A stretch of DNA of 64,000 nucleotides, from the NCBI GenBank assembly GCA_963836775.1, contig CAWIKR010000002.1:1302001-1366000 (forward strand), in the 5' to 3' direction. Position numbers and translations under genes: made by a program. The first letter of the stretch is position 1; every line of letters begins with the position of its first letter. Positions 1 through 8,161 of this stretch are shown here, piece by piece. The DNA comes from DASQPR01 sp963836775 (GTDB taxonomy: Bacteria > Actinomycetota > Actinomycetes > Mycobacteriales > Micromonosporaceae). Under the pieces are notes generated by a model, which was not told the DNA's origin, searched no databases, and saw only the letters and a list, made by a program, of their open reading frames with translations.

Positions 1-38
1 CGTACCATCACGTCGCCTTCGACCGTGAGGAGTCGACC

Positions 39-830
39 ATGCCGCGCCGTGCGACCGCAACAATCAGGAACATCACGCTGATCGGCGGCGCCCTCGCGGT
101 CGCCGTCACGCTGGCCGGATGCGGCGGCTCGAAGCCGACCGGATCCGGCGCTCTCAGCGGCCCGACCGGAGCTCCGGCCGCGAGCAGCACGCCATCCGCG
201 TCCGTGTCGCCGTCGCCGGTCGCCGCGGTGACCGTCACCGCTTCGGCGCCGGCGCCCTATCCGAGCAACTACCCGGCGGCGATCCTGGCCGCGTGGAAGG
301 CCAAGGACACCGCCCGGCTGGCCCAGCTCACTTCGGCGTCGACGGCGAACCACCTGATCAACGACCTCGGCTCGGTCAACCAGGACTGGATTCACATCCG
401 CGACGATGGCGCGATGGGCTCGTCCTATGCGAGCTACTACAACACCAAGGGCGACCTGCTGGTGCTGAGGACCGGCAACGAAGCGGTGTCGGAGAAGAAG
501 TACCACGCCGGGACGCTGCAGACCTACGACAAGATGACCTACCCGACCGATGCGGTGGCCTACGTCAAGAAGTTCATCGGCGGGTGGCTGGACGGCAACG
601 CCGATCGGATGCGGCTGCTGTCCAGCGACGCGATCACCACCCACTATCTCGGCCTGAGCATGCCGGACACGGACTTCACCGCGGCGATGGTGCTGGGCAG
701 CGGGGCCGCCGGGCACCTCGAGATCGAGGTCAAGGAGACCAGCCCGGCCTTCGACCAGACTCTCAAGGTCGCGACGCCGGTGCTCGGCGGTCCACACGCG
801 ATCGAGGACTGCGACCCGTCCTGTAGCTGA
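39..830 (+). CDS. secreted lipoprotein of unknown function
   Basis: The 263-residue product begins with a lipoprotein signal peptide: basic N-terminus, hydrophobic stretch, lipobox LAGC with the lipidated Cys at about residue 28. A Ser/Thr/Pro-rich linker follows (about 31-75). The mature domain looks internally duplicated: the segment starting ILAAWKAKDTARLAQL resembles a later one starting FIGGWLDGNADRMRLL, each followed by a Ser/Asp-rich turn. It ends with two Cys (DCDPSCS) that could pair. The start is set by a GAGGAG ribosome site about 6 bases before ATG. It should be anchored on the outer face of the cytoplasmic membrane. The family is not recognised and no function is assigned. Confidence 0.85.
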   Translation: MPRRATATIRNITLIGGALAVAVTLAGCGGSKPTGSGALSGPTGAPAASSTPSASVSPSPVAAVTVTASAPAPYPSNYPAAILAAWKAKDTARLAQLTSASTANHLINDLGSVNQDWIHIRDDGAMGSSYASYYNTKGDLLVLRTGNEAVSEKKYHAGTLQTYDKMTYPTDAVAYVKKFIGGWLDGNADRMRLLSSDAITTHYLGLSMPDTDFTAAMVLGSGAAGHLEIEVKETSPAFDQTLKVATPVLGGPHAIEDCDPSCS

Positions 831-940
831 TCATGGCTGCGTCCCGATCGCGCCGGGCCGGCGTCGCGGCCCGGTCGTCGCGGGTCCTGCCTTCACCGCA
901 GGCCGCCCAACGACCGGCCGGACACGGTTAGGGTCGATGC

Positions 941-1916
941 GTGAAGGTTCTCGTTCTCGGCCACGACGACGTCACCGAACTGCTGTCCCTCGCCGAGTGC
1001 ATCCCGTTGATGCGAACGGCCCTGATCGGGCTGAGCCGGGGTCGACGGTTTCCAGCCGCTGCGGTCCATCATTCAGCCGCCCGGGCTGCCCGGCTTTCTC
1101 GGCCTGATGCCGGGCTATCTGGGCGGTGCCTCGTCGGTCCTGGGGATCAAGCTGCTCGGTGTCTTCCCCGGCAACTCGGCCATCGGCAAGGACGCCCACC
1201 AAGGCGTGGTGCTGCTGCTCGATCCGGAGACCGGCGAGGCGAAAGCCGTGGTCAACGCGTCGGCGATCACTGCCGTACGCACCGCGGCGGTGTCCGCGGT
1301 CGCCACCGATGCTCTGGCCCGCGCGGATTCCTCGGTGCTGACCGTGATCGGCACCGGTGTCACCGCCCAGTGGCACGTGCGTGCGCTTCTGCACGTACGC
1401 ACGATCGACTCGGTCCGGCTGGTCGGCCGCGACACGGTCCGCGGCCTGGACGTCGCGGCCGCGCTCGGCGCCGAGTTGCCGGTCTCGGTCACGTTCACCA
1501 CCGATACCGAAGCCGCGCTCGACGGTGCCGACATCGTGGTCACCGCGACGACGTCGGCCGAGCCGGTGCTGTCCCGGGACTGGCTGGCCCCGGGCGTTCA
1601 CCTCAACGCCGTCGGCGCCTGCAAGCCGACCACCCGGGAAATCGACTCGGCGACCATGACCTCCGCCGCGATCTTCACCGATCGCCGCGAGTCGGCGCTA
1701 AATGAGGCCGGCGACCTGCTGCTGGCCGGGCTCGGCGCGGACGCCATCCGGGCCGAGATCGGCGAGGTGTGCGCGGGATCGGCAGCCGGCCGGGGTGGAC
1801 CGGACGAGATCACCGTCTTCGAGTCGCTCGGGCTCGCCGTCGAGGATCTGGCCGCGGCCGCGCATGTGGTGGCGGCGGCCCAGCGCACCGGTCACGGCAC
1901 CTGGGCCGATTTCTAG
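941..1916 (+). pseudogene. ornithine cyclodeaminase/mu-crystallin family gene, frameshifted
   Basis: The GTG start at 941 gives a normal family N-terminus (MKVLVLGHDDVTELLSLAEC), but the frame is lost near 1049-1051, where one extra T in the run GGTTT shifts it. Reading on in the frame that is open to 1916 restores the expected continuation (FQPLRSIIQPPG, then the GKDAHQG region, the NASAIT-VRTAA substrate region and the VIGTGVTAQWH Rossmann loop). The joined protein would be about 325 residues, usual for NAD-dependent cyclodeaminase or imine-reductase-type enzymes. This is either a true pseudogene or a single-base sequencing error. A TTAGGGT -10-like element just before GTG, with no ribosome site, suggests a leaderless start. 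A MocR regulator follows on the same strand. Confidence 0.85.
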
Positions 1917-1990
1917 GGCGCTGGGCTCGATTTCTAGGACGCTGGGCCGATTTCTAGGACGCTGGGCCGATTCTCGGACGCTGCGCCGAT
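1901..1990 (+). repeat. 20-bp tandem repeat, about 4.5 units, spanning a stop codon
   Basis: Units begin at 1901, 1921, 1942 and 1962, with a partial unit at 1981; each reads approximately CTGGGCCGATTTCTAGGACG with length 19-21. The first unit holds the TAG stop of the upstream gene (1914-1916), and units 2 and 3 repeat the CTAGG. The array fills most of the gap before the MocR gene. Confidence 0.9.
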
Positions 1991-2025
1991 GGCCAGCGGA
2001 TTTGGCAACACCTAGGCTGTCCGGC

Positions 2026-3447
2026 GTGGACCTGCACGTGAGCCTCGATGGTTCCACGGATCTGTCCGGCCAGATCTACCGGCAGATCCGCTCCGCCATC
2101 CTGGACAACCGGCTGCGCCCGGGCGAGCCGTTGCCGTCCACCCGGGACGCCGCGGCCCGGCTATCGGTGTCCCGGAACACCGTCGCCACCGCGTACGACC
2201 ATCTGATCGCCGAAGGCTTCCTGACCAGCCGCAGCGGTGTCGGCACATTTGTCAGCGAGCGGGTCCGCGGCCAGGACCCGGAGCCGGCCGGCGCCGCGGT
2301 GCCGTTGCCGACGCGGGCCATCTGGGACACCATCCGCACCCCACCGGTGCTATCCGACCACGACTATGAGTTCGACTTCCGGGCCGGCATGCCAGATGCG
2401 CGCGAATTCCCGTACGCGACCTGGCGGGCCCTGGTCTCGGACCAGTTGCGGGACTCCGCGGTCGGGCCCGGCGCCTACGGCGACCCGGCCGGCCACCTGG
2501 GTCTGCGGTCCGCGATCGCCCGGCACATCGCGGTGTCCCGGTCCGTGCACACGACGCCCGAGCAGGTGATCATCACCAGCGGCACGCAACAGGCACTCGA
2601 TGTCGTGGCCCGCGTGGTGATCGAGCCCGGCGACGTCGTGGCGGTCGAGGACCCCGGCTATCTGTCCGCCTGCCTCGTCTTCGCCAGCCTCGGCGCACGC
2701 GTCGTCGGAGTTCCGGTGGACGACGAGGGACTTCAGGTCGACCGGTTGCCGGACAACGCGAAGCTGGTGTTCGTCAGCCCGTCGCATCAGCTGCCGCTGG
2801 GCGTCCGCATGTCGCTGCCGCGCCGCCAGGCTCTGCTGGCCTGGGCCGACCGGGTCGGATCGGTGGTCATCGAGGACGACTACGACAGCGAGTTCCGGTT
2901 CACCGGCCGGCCCATCGAGCCGCTGCACAGCCTGGACAGCTCGGGCCGGGTGGTCTACATCGGAACGTTCTCCAAGACCATGCTGCCGACGCTGCGACTC
3001 GGATTCTGCGTCGCACCACTGGGTCTGGTCGCGCCGATGCGCAAAGCGAAATACGCACTGGACTGGCACACCGCGATCCCGATGCAGGCAGCGCTCGCCG
3101 AGTTCATCGACCGCGGACTGTTCGCCCGGCACCTGCGCCGGATGCGGACCATCTACCAGACCCGGCGCGAACTGATCGCGATGGCGCTGGAACGGGACTT
3201 TTCGCCGTACCTGCAATTGATCTCATCAATCGCGGGCCTGCACCTGACCGCGACGATGCCGTCCGGCGGCCCCGGTGAGGCTCGGGCATGGGCGCGGCGG
3301 GCCCGTGGTGTCGGCGTCGGGATCCGGGCCCTGTCCGACTTCGCCATCACACCGAGCGTCACCGATGGGCTGGTGTTCGGCTACGGCATGATCGCCACCG
3401 ACCGGATCGATGAGGGTCTCAAACGGTTGCGTGCCAGTTTGGATTGA
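2026..3447 (+). CDS. MocR/PdxR-type transcriptional regulator (GntR HTH plus aminotransferase fold)
   Basis: The 473-residue product has an N-terminal GntR winged helix (about 10-85: QIYRQIRSAILDNRLRPGEPLPSTRDAAARL, then SVSRNTVATAYDHL) joined to a fold-type-I aminotransferase domain (about 110-473). The PLP-binding Lys lies in the TFSKTM motif near residue 317, and EDDYDSEFRF is the usual conserved segment. MocR proteins bind PLP to sense amino-acid or vitamin-B6 status and regulate nearby genes. GTG at 2026 is chosen because translation from there begins right at the HTH domain; longer versions would run back into the repeat array. A CCTAGGCT -10-like element just upstream suggests leaderless initiation. 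The target may be the adjacent cyclodeaminase-type gene. Confidence 0.9.
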   Translation: MDLHVSLDGSTDLSGQIYRQIRSAILDNRLRPGEPLPSTRDAAARLSVSRNTVATAYDHLIAEGFLTSRSGVGTFVSERVRGQDPEPAGAAVPLPTRAIWDTIRTPPVLSDHDYEFDFRAGMPDAREFPYATWRALVSDQLRDSAVGPGAYGDPAGHLGLRSAIARHIAVSRSVHTTPEQVIITSGTQQALDVVARVVIEPGDVVAVEDPGYLSACLVFASLGARVVGVPVDDEGLQVDRLPDNAKLVFVSPSHQLPLGVRMSLPRRQALLAWADRVGSVVIEDDYDSEFRFTGRPIEPLHSLDSSGRVVYIGTFSKTMLPTLRLGFCVAPLGLVAPMRKAKYALDWHTAIPMQAALAEFIDRGLFARHLRRMRTIYQTRRELIAMALERDFSPYLQLISSIAGLHLTATMPSGGPGEARAWARRARGVGVGIRALSDFAITPSVTDGLVFGYGMIATDRIDEGLKRLRASLD

Positions 3448-3575
3448 TGCCCAAAGTTGACCGGCCCACCGCAAGCCGCCGGAATCTGGATCTGCCCACG
3501 TCACCGCCCAGATTTCTAACCTGATTCCAGGGTGCGGCGGAGGATCCGGCCGCGCCGCGGACGTGGGGAGGCGCG

Positions 3576-4415
3576 ATGATCCTGGTGACGGGGGCGATCG
3601 CCCCCACCGGGCGATCGATCGTAGACCAGCTCGCCACCTCCGGCCGCGCCGTCCGCGTGCTGATGCACGACGGCGACCAATCCGAATTCCCATCAGCGGC
3701 GGAGATCGTGGTGGGAGATCTCGGCGACCCGGGCTCGCTGATCCGGGCCATGATCGGTGTGCAGGCGGTATTCCTGCGCACGACCGCTCCCACCGTCATC
3801 TGCGGCTTCCTCAACGCGGCGGACGCCGCAGGTGTCGAGCGTGTGGTTTTCCTGTCCTCGGGCGCCATCGACGACTGGGCGGTGACCCAGTCCAACCAGG
3901 TCGCGGCGGACTACAGCGAGATCGAGCAAGCCATCCGGGCGAGCGGTCTGAGCTGGACATTCCTACGCCTGCAGGTGGCCTCCTCGGACGCCTTGCAGTG
4001 GGCCTTCGACGTGCCTCGGCAACTGTCCACCGGCGACGTGGTGCGGGGACCTTATGCCGGGGCGGCCGGCTCGCCGATCCATCCGGCGGACTTCGCCGCC
4101 GTCGCCATCGCCACGCTCACCGAAGACGAGCACGATCGACGCACCTATTCGGTGACCGGTCCGGTGTCCTTCACCCACTCCGAACAGGTGCGCCTGATCG
4201 GCGCGGTCCGAGGCCGCACCTATTACTACGACGAACTGGACGAGGCGACGGCGCGGGCTCGGATCGATCCGTGCGCGCCCGCTGATCTGCTCTTCGAAAC
4301 CTGGGCCAAGCACGTCGGGATGCCGGCGCCGATCACCGACACCATTCAGCGGCTGACGCAGCGTGCGCCGCGCACGCCCCGCCAGTGGGCCCTCGATTAC
4401 CCGCGCGCAGCGTAG
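3576..4415 (+). CDS. NmrA-like atypical short-chain dehydrogenase / NAD(P)-binding protein
   Basis: A 279-residue Rossmann protein. The N-terminal loop ILVTGAIAPTGRSIVDQL replaces the more usual TGATGxxG; VGDLGDPGSLIRAMIGVQAVFL and VERVVFLSSGAI follow, as in NmrA/ergot-alkaloid-type atypical SDRs. It has no Tyr-x-x-x-Lys catalytic pair. The C-terminal part (IHPADFAAVAIATLTE, YSVTGP) is the substrate-side region of the family. Members act as redox sensors or reductases; the substrate here is unknown. A GGGGAGG ribosome site lies 4 bases before ATG. Confidence 0.85.
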   Translation: MILVTGAIAPTGRSIVDQLATSGRAVRVLMHDGDQSEFPSAAEIVVGDLGDPGSLIRAMIGVQAVFLRTTAPTVICGFLNAADAAGVERVVFLSSGAIDDWAVTQSNQVAADYSEIEQAIRASGLSWTFLRLQVASSDALQWAFDVPRQLSTGDVVRGPYAGAAGSPIHPADFAAVAIATLTEDEHDRRTYSVTGPVSFTHSEQVRLIGAVRGRTYYYDELDEATARARIDPCAPADLLFETWAKHVGMPAPITDTIQRLTQRAPRTPRQWALDYPRAA

Positions 4416-4433
4416 GGCGCGCACCATCTGATC

Positions 4434-4487
4434 GGCCGCTGTTTCTCATGCCGGTCCGCGTTGCTCAGGCGGCTGTTTCTCATGCCG
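4434..4487 (+). repeat. 20-bp direct repeat pair
   Basis: GGCCGCTGTTTCTCATGCCG at 4434-4453 recurs with one mismatch at 4468-4487, 34 bp apart, directly before the photolyase remnant. It probably marks the rearrangement that removed most of that gene. Confidence 0.8.
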
Positions 4488-4533
4488 CCTTACGCTGCCG
4501 GCGCCACCGCGGGCAGCGCCTCGGTACGGCGCC

Positions 4534-4728
4534 GTGGCGGACCACCGGCTCGCCTTACGCGGCCGGTGCGACTGGCGGTTGGGCGCGGACTGGTTCATGC
4601 GGCACCTGGTCGACGCCGACGTCGCCAACAACTACGGCCACTGGCAATGGGTGGCCGGCACCGGGACCGACACCAAGCCGTACCGGCAATTCAGCCCGGC
4701 CCGCCAGGCTGAGCGGTTCGATCCTGAA
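4534..4728 (+). pseudogene. deoxyribodipyrimidine photolyase, C-terminal remnant
   Basis: About 65 codons match the most conserved FAD-binding part of class-I photolyases/cryptochromes: CDWRLGADWFMRHLVDADVA, then NNYGHWQWVAGTGTDTKPY and FSPARQAERFDPE. The N-terminal antenna domain, most of the FAD domain and the usual C-terminal tail are absent. The reading frame continues past the homology without a recognisable ending. It lies between a SDR gene and a DUF559 gene, beside a 20-bp direct repeat. It is non-functional as a repair enzyme. Confidence 0.8.
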
Positions 4729-4818
4729 TCGCGCCTTTCGAGACCGCTATCTAAGCTGAGTGGCGCCTATGCCGATCGCCCGATATCGCCGTTCGCTCGC
4801 GGTTGACAAAGTATCGAG

Positions 4819-5679
4819 GTGTTTCGATATCCGTTTCGCGGCTCGGTCGCGGTCGCATCCGGCCGATTGACCACCCCGCAGTTGCGCGGGCCGCGGTTTC
4901 GGCGGCTGTTTCCGGATGTCTACATCGCCACCGATGTCACCGTCGACCACTACGTCATGTGCCGTGCCGCGGCCCTGTACGCCGGCTCCGCCGCCGTGAT
5001 CAGCGGCTTGAGTGCGGCCTACGTCTGGGGCGTCGACCGGGCGCCCCGAGCCGTCGAACTCACCATTCCGGTAGCCGAGCACAGACGGCTCGATAGAGTC
5101 CGGCTTGTCCGGTCTGATCTGGCCGACGACGACACCGCGATCCGACGTGGGCTGTGCGTGACGTCAGCCGCTAGGACGACCGTAGACCTGCTCCGGCGCC
5201 TGCCGCGAACAGATGCCGTGATCGGTGCTGACGCCATGCTCGCGCGGACCGGGCTGACCCTGGCACGGCTCGACGCCTACATCAGCGAGCAGCGCGGGCT
5301 GCATGGAATTCGGGCCGCGCGCCATCTGGTCGCGCTTCTCGAGCCGCTGACCGAGTCGCCGATGGAATCGGCTTGTCGCCTGCTGATCGTGGACAACGGG
5401 CTGCCACGACCGATCGCGCAGCACGTGATCCGCTACAACGAACTGACTCTCGCGCGGCTGGACTTCGCCTATCCACAGTGGAAGCTCGGCCTCGAGTATG
5501 AGGGTGACTATCACCGAGACCGCGGCACTTTCCGCCGCGACATCGCGCGCTATCGCGGTCTCGAGAACCTGGGCTGGAAGATTATCCGAATCACCGCCGA
5601 TGACATTCTCGGCAATCCGGACGAGCTGGTCCGCCTCATCCGGCATTGGATCAAGTGCCGATCCGACGGCGAAAACTAA
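4819..5679 (+). CDS. AbiEi-like / DUF559 domain protein (endonuclease-like fold)
   Basis: The 286-residue protein has a two-part plan common in actinobacteria: an N-terminal AbiEi-antitoxin-like region (about 1-130: LTTPQLRG, RLFPDVYI, AVISGLSAAYVWGV, SAARTTVDLLRR) and a C-terminal DUF559/Vsr-like domain (about 180-286). The latter has the ESPMES start, RLDFAYPQWKLGLEYEGDYHR with the Asp and Glu expected of a PD-(D/E)xK-like core, and the closing LGWKIIRITADDI. Genomes usually hold many paralogues, of unknown role. No AbiEii-type partner is adjacent, so it is not called a toxin-antitoxin system. The GTG start is weakly supported: there is no clear ribosome site. Confidence 0.8.
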   Translation: MFRYPFRGSVAVASGRLTTPQLRGPRFRRLFPDVYIATDVTVDHYVMCRAAALYAGSAAVISGLSAAYVWGVDRAPRAVELTIPVAEHRRLDRVRLVRSDLADDDTAIRRGLCVTSAARTTVDLLRRLPRTDAVIGADAMLARTGLTLARLDAYISEQRGLHGIRAARHLVALLEPLTESPMESACRLLIVDNGLPRPIAQHVIRYNELTLARLDFAYPQWKLGLEYEGDYHRDRGTFRRDIARYRGLENLGWKIIRITADDILGNPDELVRLIRHWIKCRSDGEN

Positions 5680-5735
5680 CGGGCACTGAGTGCTGTGAGA
5701 CGCCCATGATCACAGCACTCACCGCCCGTTAGTTT
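5673..5735. terminator. long bidirectional hairpin terminator
   Basis: A 26-base arm (5673-5698) pairs with 5710-5735 apart from two mismatches, around an 11-base loop. It starts inside the stop codon of the DUF559 gene and lies between convergent genes. A pyrimidine-rich TTTCTTTC run follows on the plus strand. Confidence 0.85.
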
Positions 5736-5780
5736 CTTTCAGAGCCAACGGCGGTGGCCAAGGCGCGAGACGGAGCGCGC

Positions 5781-5837
5781 GGCAGTCGCCGAGGCAGTCG
5801 CCGAACCGGCAGTCGCCGAACCGGCAGTCGCCGAACC
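5781..5837. repeat. 15-bp tandem repeat, about 4 units
   Basis: GGCAGTCGCCGAACC is repeated three times after a 12-base first unit (GGCAGTCGCCGA). The array lies between the hairpin terminator and the 3' end of the DUF1295 gene. Confidence 0.85.
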
Positions 5838-5870
5838 GGCCACTGACGGAGGCCGGCGACGGGATAAGGA

Positions 5871-6650
5871 TCAAGTACGCGGCGGCATCGGAAAGAACCC
5901 GGACGTCCGCCGGACGTAGTCTGCGTAGCCCGGGCGCCTCGACGTCATGTCCTTCTCCAGCAACGGCTTTCCCGTCTTGCCCGCCAGGAAGTAGGTCATC
6001 AGCAGCGGCGACAATACGGTCACCAACCCGGTCCACGATCCGATCCCGAGCAGCCACAAACCCCACCACACCGTGGCGTCGCCGAAGTAGTTCGGATGCC
6101 GGGTGTAACGCCACAATCCGGTGTCCAGCACCCGACCCCGCGATGACGGATCGTTGCGGAACCGCGCCAGCTGATAATCGCCCACCGACTCGAAGACGAA
6201 CCCGATCGCCCACACCACGCTGCCCAGGACCAGCGCCCAGACCGCCGTGTCCTTCTGGTACTGCACGACCTGAACCGGCAGCGAAACGAACCACAGGATG
6301 GCCGCCTGCAGCAGGTAGACCATCCGGAGGGCGTACCAGTTGGGGTTTCCGGACGCCCGCGACAGCAGTGTGGCGTACCGCGGATCCTCGCCGTGACCGC
6401 GACCCCGCAGGAAGATGTGCGTCGCCAGACGCACGCCCCACACGACGGTGAGCGCGGTGGGCAGCGCCCGGTTCCAGACCGACCCGTGGCCCGCGGACAG
6501 AACGACCGTCGCGATCGCGATCGCCGCGAAGCCGAGCCCCCAGGCGATGTCGATGACCCGGTGCAGCTTGCGGGCGACGCCGATCGTGAAGGTTATGAGT
6601 ACGACGGCGAGCGCCACCAGCGCGGTGACCCAGAGATTCGTCCACACCAT
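5871..6650 (-). CDS. DUF1295 membrane protein (steroid 5-alpha-reductase C-terminal-like)
   Basis: A 259-residue polytopic protein with about six to seven hydrophobic segments. Family hallmarks are present: NPNWYALRMVYLLQA, VGDYQLARFR, LWRYTRHPNYFGDATVWWGLW and the C-terminal GKPLLEKDMTSRRPGYADYVRRTSGFFP. DUF1295 resembles the catalytic end of 3-oxo-5-alpha-steroid reductases and isoprenylcysteine methyltransferases, and is common beside lipid-methylation genes. It is the last gene of the operon and starts immediately after the stop of the truncated methyltransferase; ATGGTGTAG and ATGGTGTGG stand side by side at the junction, as if a deletion had fused them. The lipid substrate is unknown. 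Confidence 0.85.
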   Translation of the reverse strand: MVWTNLWVTALVALAVVLITFTIGVARKLHRVIDIAWGLGFAAIAIATVVLSAGHGSVWNRALPTALTVVWGVRLATHIFLRGRGHGEDPRYATLLSRASGNPNWYALRMVYLLQAAILWFVSLPVQVVQYQKDTAVWALVLGSVVWAIGFVFESVGDYQLARFRNDPSSRGRVLDTGLWRYTRHPNYFGDATVWWGLWLLGIGSWTGLVTVLSPLLMTYFLAGKTGKPLLEKDMTSRRPGYADYVRRTSGFFPMPPRT

Positions 6651-6875
6651 CTACACCATCCGATCCGCGATCACCACGATCGGCGCCGCTTCCGGGCCGG
6701 TCTCGCTGCCGTCCCAAGCCCGGCCGGTCACGCTGCCGTCCCAAGCCCGGCCGGTCACGCTGCCGTCCCAAGCCCGGCCGGTCTCGCTGCCGTCCCAGGC
6801 CCGCAGCCGGACCGGGATGTCCGCGCCGGTCTCGCTGCGAGCGACGCCGGCCAAGTCTTCGGCGATCGTGGTCAC
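6651..6875 (-). pseudogene. N-terminal stump of a second CFA-synthase-like methyltransferase, with in-frame repeats
   Basis: The 74-residue frame begins like the N-terminus of the second methyltransferase often paired with CFA synthase in such operons (MTTIAEDLAGV, then IPVRLRAWDGSETG, then EAAPIVVIADRMV). The RAWDGSETG motif, normally present once, occurs four times because of a 27-bp tandem array. The frame stops where the pre-catalytic region should begin, so roughly 350 residues including the whole SAM domain are missing. Its ATG overlaps the upstream methyltransferase stop by 4 bases (ATGA), so the old translational coupling is preserved. It could be translated as a short repeat peptide, but no catalytic function is possible. 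Homology is assigned from memory of the family. Confidence 0.65.
6694..6801. repeat. 27-bp tandem repeat, 4 units, in coding frame
   Basis: Units at 6694-6720, 6721-6747, 6748-6774 and 6775-6801 differ at only a few positions. On the minus strand they encode RAWDGSETG and RAWDGSVTG nonapeptides. The unit length is a multiple of three, so the frame is kept. Confidence 0.9.
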
Positions 6876-8161
6876 CTCCCGGCCCCCTCGAACACGTACT
6901 GCCCGACATTGAGGTAGCCGCTGGCAAACCCGGCTTCGGAATACGCCAGGTAGAGCTCCCAGGTGCGGCGGAACACGTCATCGAAGCCGAGCCGGGCGAC
7001 TGCCGGGAAATGCGCGACGAACCGGCTCCGCCACAACCGCAGCGTGCGGGCGTAGTCGGGGCCGAACTCGTACCGATCGGCCAGTGGCAACCCGCACTCG
7101 CTCTCGATCACCTCGGGCGACGGGATCAGGCCGCCCGGGAAGATGTATTTCTGGATCCAGGTGTGCGTGTGCCGGGTGATCAGCATCCGGTGGTGCGGCA
7201 TCGTGATGGCCTGCAGACCGATCCGCCCGGTCGGCGCGACCAGCCGTCGCAGCGTGGCGAAATAGGTCGGCCAGAACTCCTCGCCGACGGCTTCGACCAT
7301 CTCGACGCTGACCACCGCGTCGTGGTCAGCCTGACCCGGAATATCGCGGTAGTCGCAGAGCTCGACTCGGATCCGATCGGACAGCCCGGCGGCCGCGATC
7401 CGCTCCTCGGCGAGCGCCTTCTGTTGACGAGAGAGCGTCACGCTGTGCACGGTGGCGCCGCGGTGGGCGGCCCGCATCGCCAGCTCACCCCAACCGGTGC
7501 CAATTTCGAGTACGCGTGCACCGGCGCCGACCTTCGTCAGGTCCAGCAGCCGGTCGATCTTCCGCCGTTGCGCATCGGCGAGCTGATCCCAGGCCGGATC
7601 GGTGCCACCCTCCAGGCCGGACCGGTCGAACAGCGCCGACGAGTAGGTCATCGTCACGTCCAGGAACTCCCGGAACATGTCGTTGGAGAGGTCGTAGTGC
7701 GCCTCGATGTTGCGATTGCTCTGCCCGATCGTGTTGGCGGTGTCCGACGGGATGCGGTGCGTGTAGAAGCTCCGGATCCACTGCAGTCGCGGCGGGACGA
7801 TCTGCTCGACGTGCCGGGCCAGGGTCGCCAGCAATTCGGCAAGGTCATCGGTGGACCAGTCACCGGCCTGGTACGCCTCCCCGAAGCCGATCAGGCCGTT
7901 GACACCCAGCCGCCGATAGAAGTCGTCCGGTCGATGCAGCCGCAGCAGTGGTCCGGACGAGCCGCGGATCGCGAGACCCTCGGTCCCTGAGTCTCCGCTC
8001 CGGCCGCCCGGCGTCTCGACTCGGATGCCGAGGCGCTTGACCGCTCGGTCGAGCAGCGCGCGGGCGACCTGGGCACGGAACCGCGACTCCGGAGTCGCGG
8101 CGACATCCGGCCATCGGGCCACATCGACGCCGGCGGTTGCGGGTTCGAGCAGCTGCGTCAT
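6872..8161 (-). CDS. cyclopropane-fatty-acyl-phospholipid synthase family methyltransferase
   Basis: The 429-residue protein is a SAM-dependent enzyme acting on unsaturated acyl chains of membrane phospholipids (cyclopropanation or methylation). An N-terminal lipid-facing region (LIGFGEAYQAGDWSTDDLAELLATLARH) precedes NIEAHYDLSNDMFREFLDVTMTYSSALF, the SAM-binding motif VLEIGTGWGELAMRAA and the EMVEAVGEEFWPTYF region, all typical of CFA synthases. Its start codon shares a base with the DUF1365 stop (TGATG), so translation is coupled. The group FAD oxidoreductase-DUF1365-methyltransferase is widespread and in proteobacteria belongs to the singlet-oxygen response, but no sigma/anti-sigma pair is adjacent here. 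Confidence 0.9.
   Translation of the reverse strand: MTQLLEPATAGVDVARWPDVAATPESRFRAQVARALLDRAVKRLGIRVETPGGRSGDSGTEGLAIRGSSGPLLRLHRPDDFYRRLGVNGLIGFGEAYQAGDWSTDDLAELLATLARHVEQIVPPRLQWIRSFYTHRIPSDTANTIGQSNRNIEAHYDLSNDMFREFLDVTMTYSSALFDRSGLEGGTDPAWDQLADAQRRKIDRLLDLTKVGAGARVLEIGTGWGELAMRAAHRGATVHSVTLSRQQKALAEERIAAAGLSDRIRVELCDYRDIPGQADHDAVVSVEMVEAVGEEFWPTYFATLRRLVAPTGRIGLQAITMPHHRMLITRHTHTWIQKYIFPGGLIPSPEVIESECGLPLADRYEFGPDYARTLRLWRSRFVAHFPAVARLGFDDVFRRTWELYLAYSEAGFASGYLNVGQYVFEGAGR

Noticed and set aside
4819..5679. Abortive-infection toxin-antitoxin system
   Set aside because: The N-terminus is AbiEi-like, but no AbiEii-type nucleotidyltransferase is adjacent and the C-terminus is DUF559.
5781..6801. 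CRISPR array
   Set aside because: The repeats are directly contiguous with no spacers, and no cas gene is present.
6143..6917. Plus-strand genes opposite the lipid operon
   Set aside because: Long open frames here are shadows of GC-rich minus-strand genes; composition is Arg/Pro/Thr-rich with no family match.
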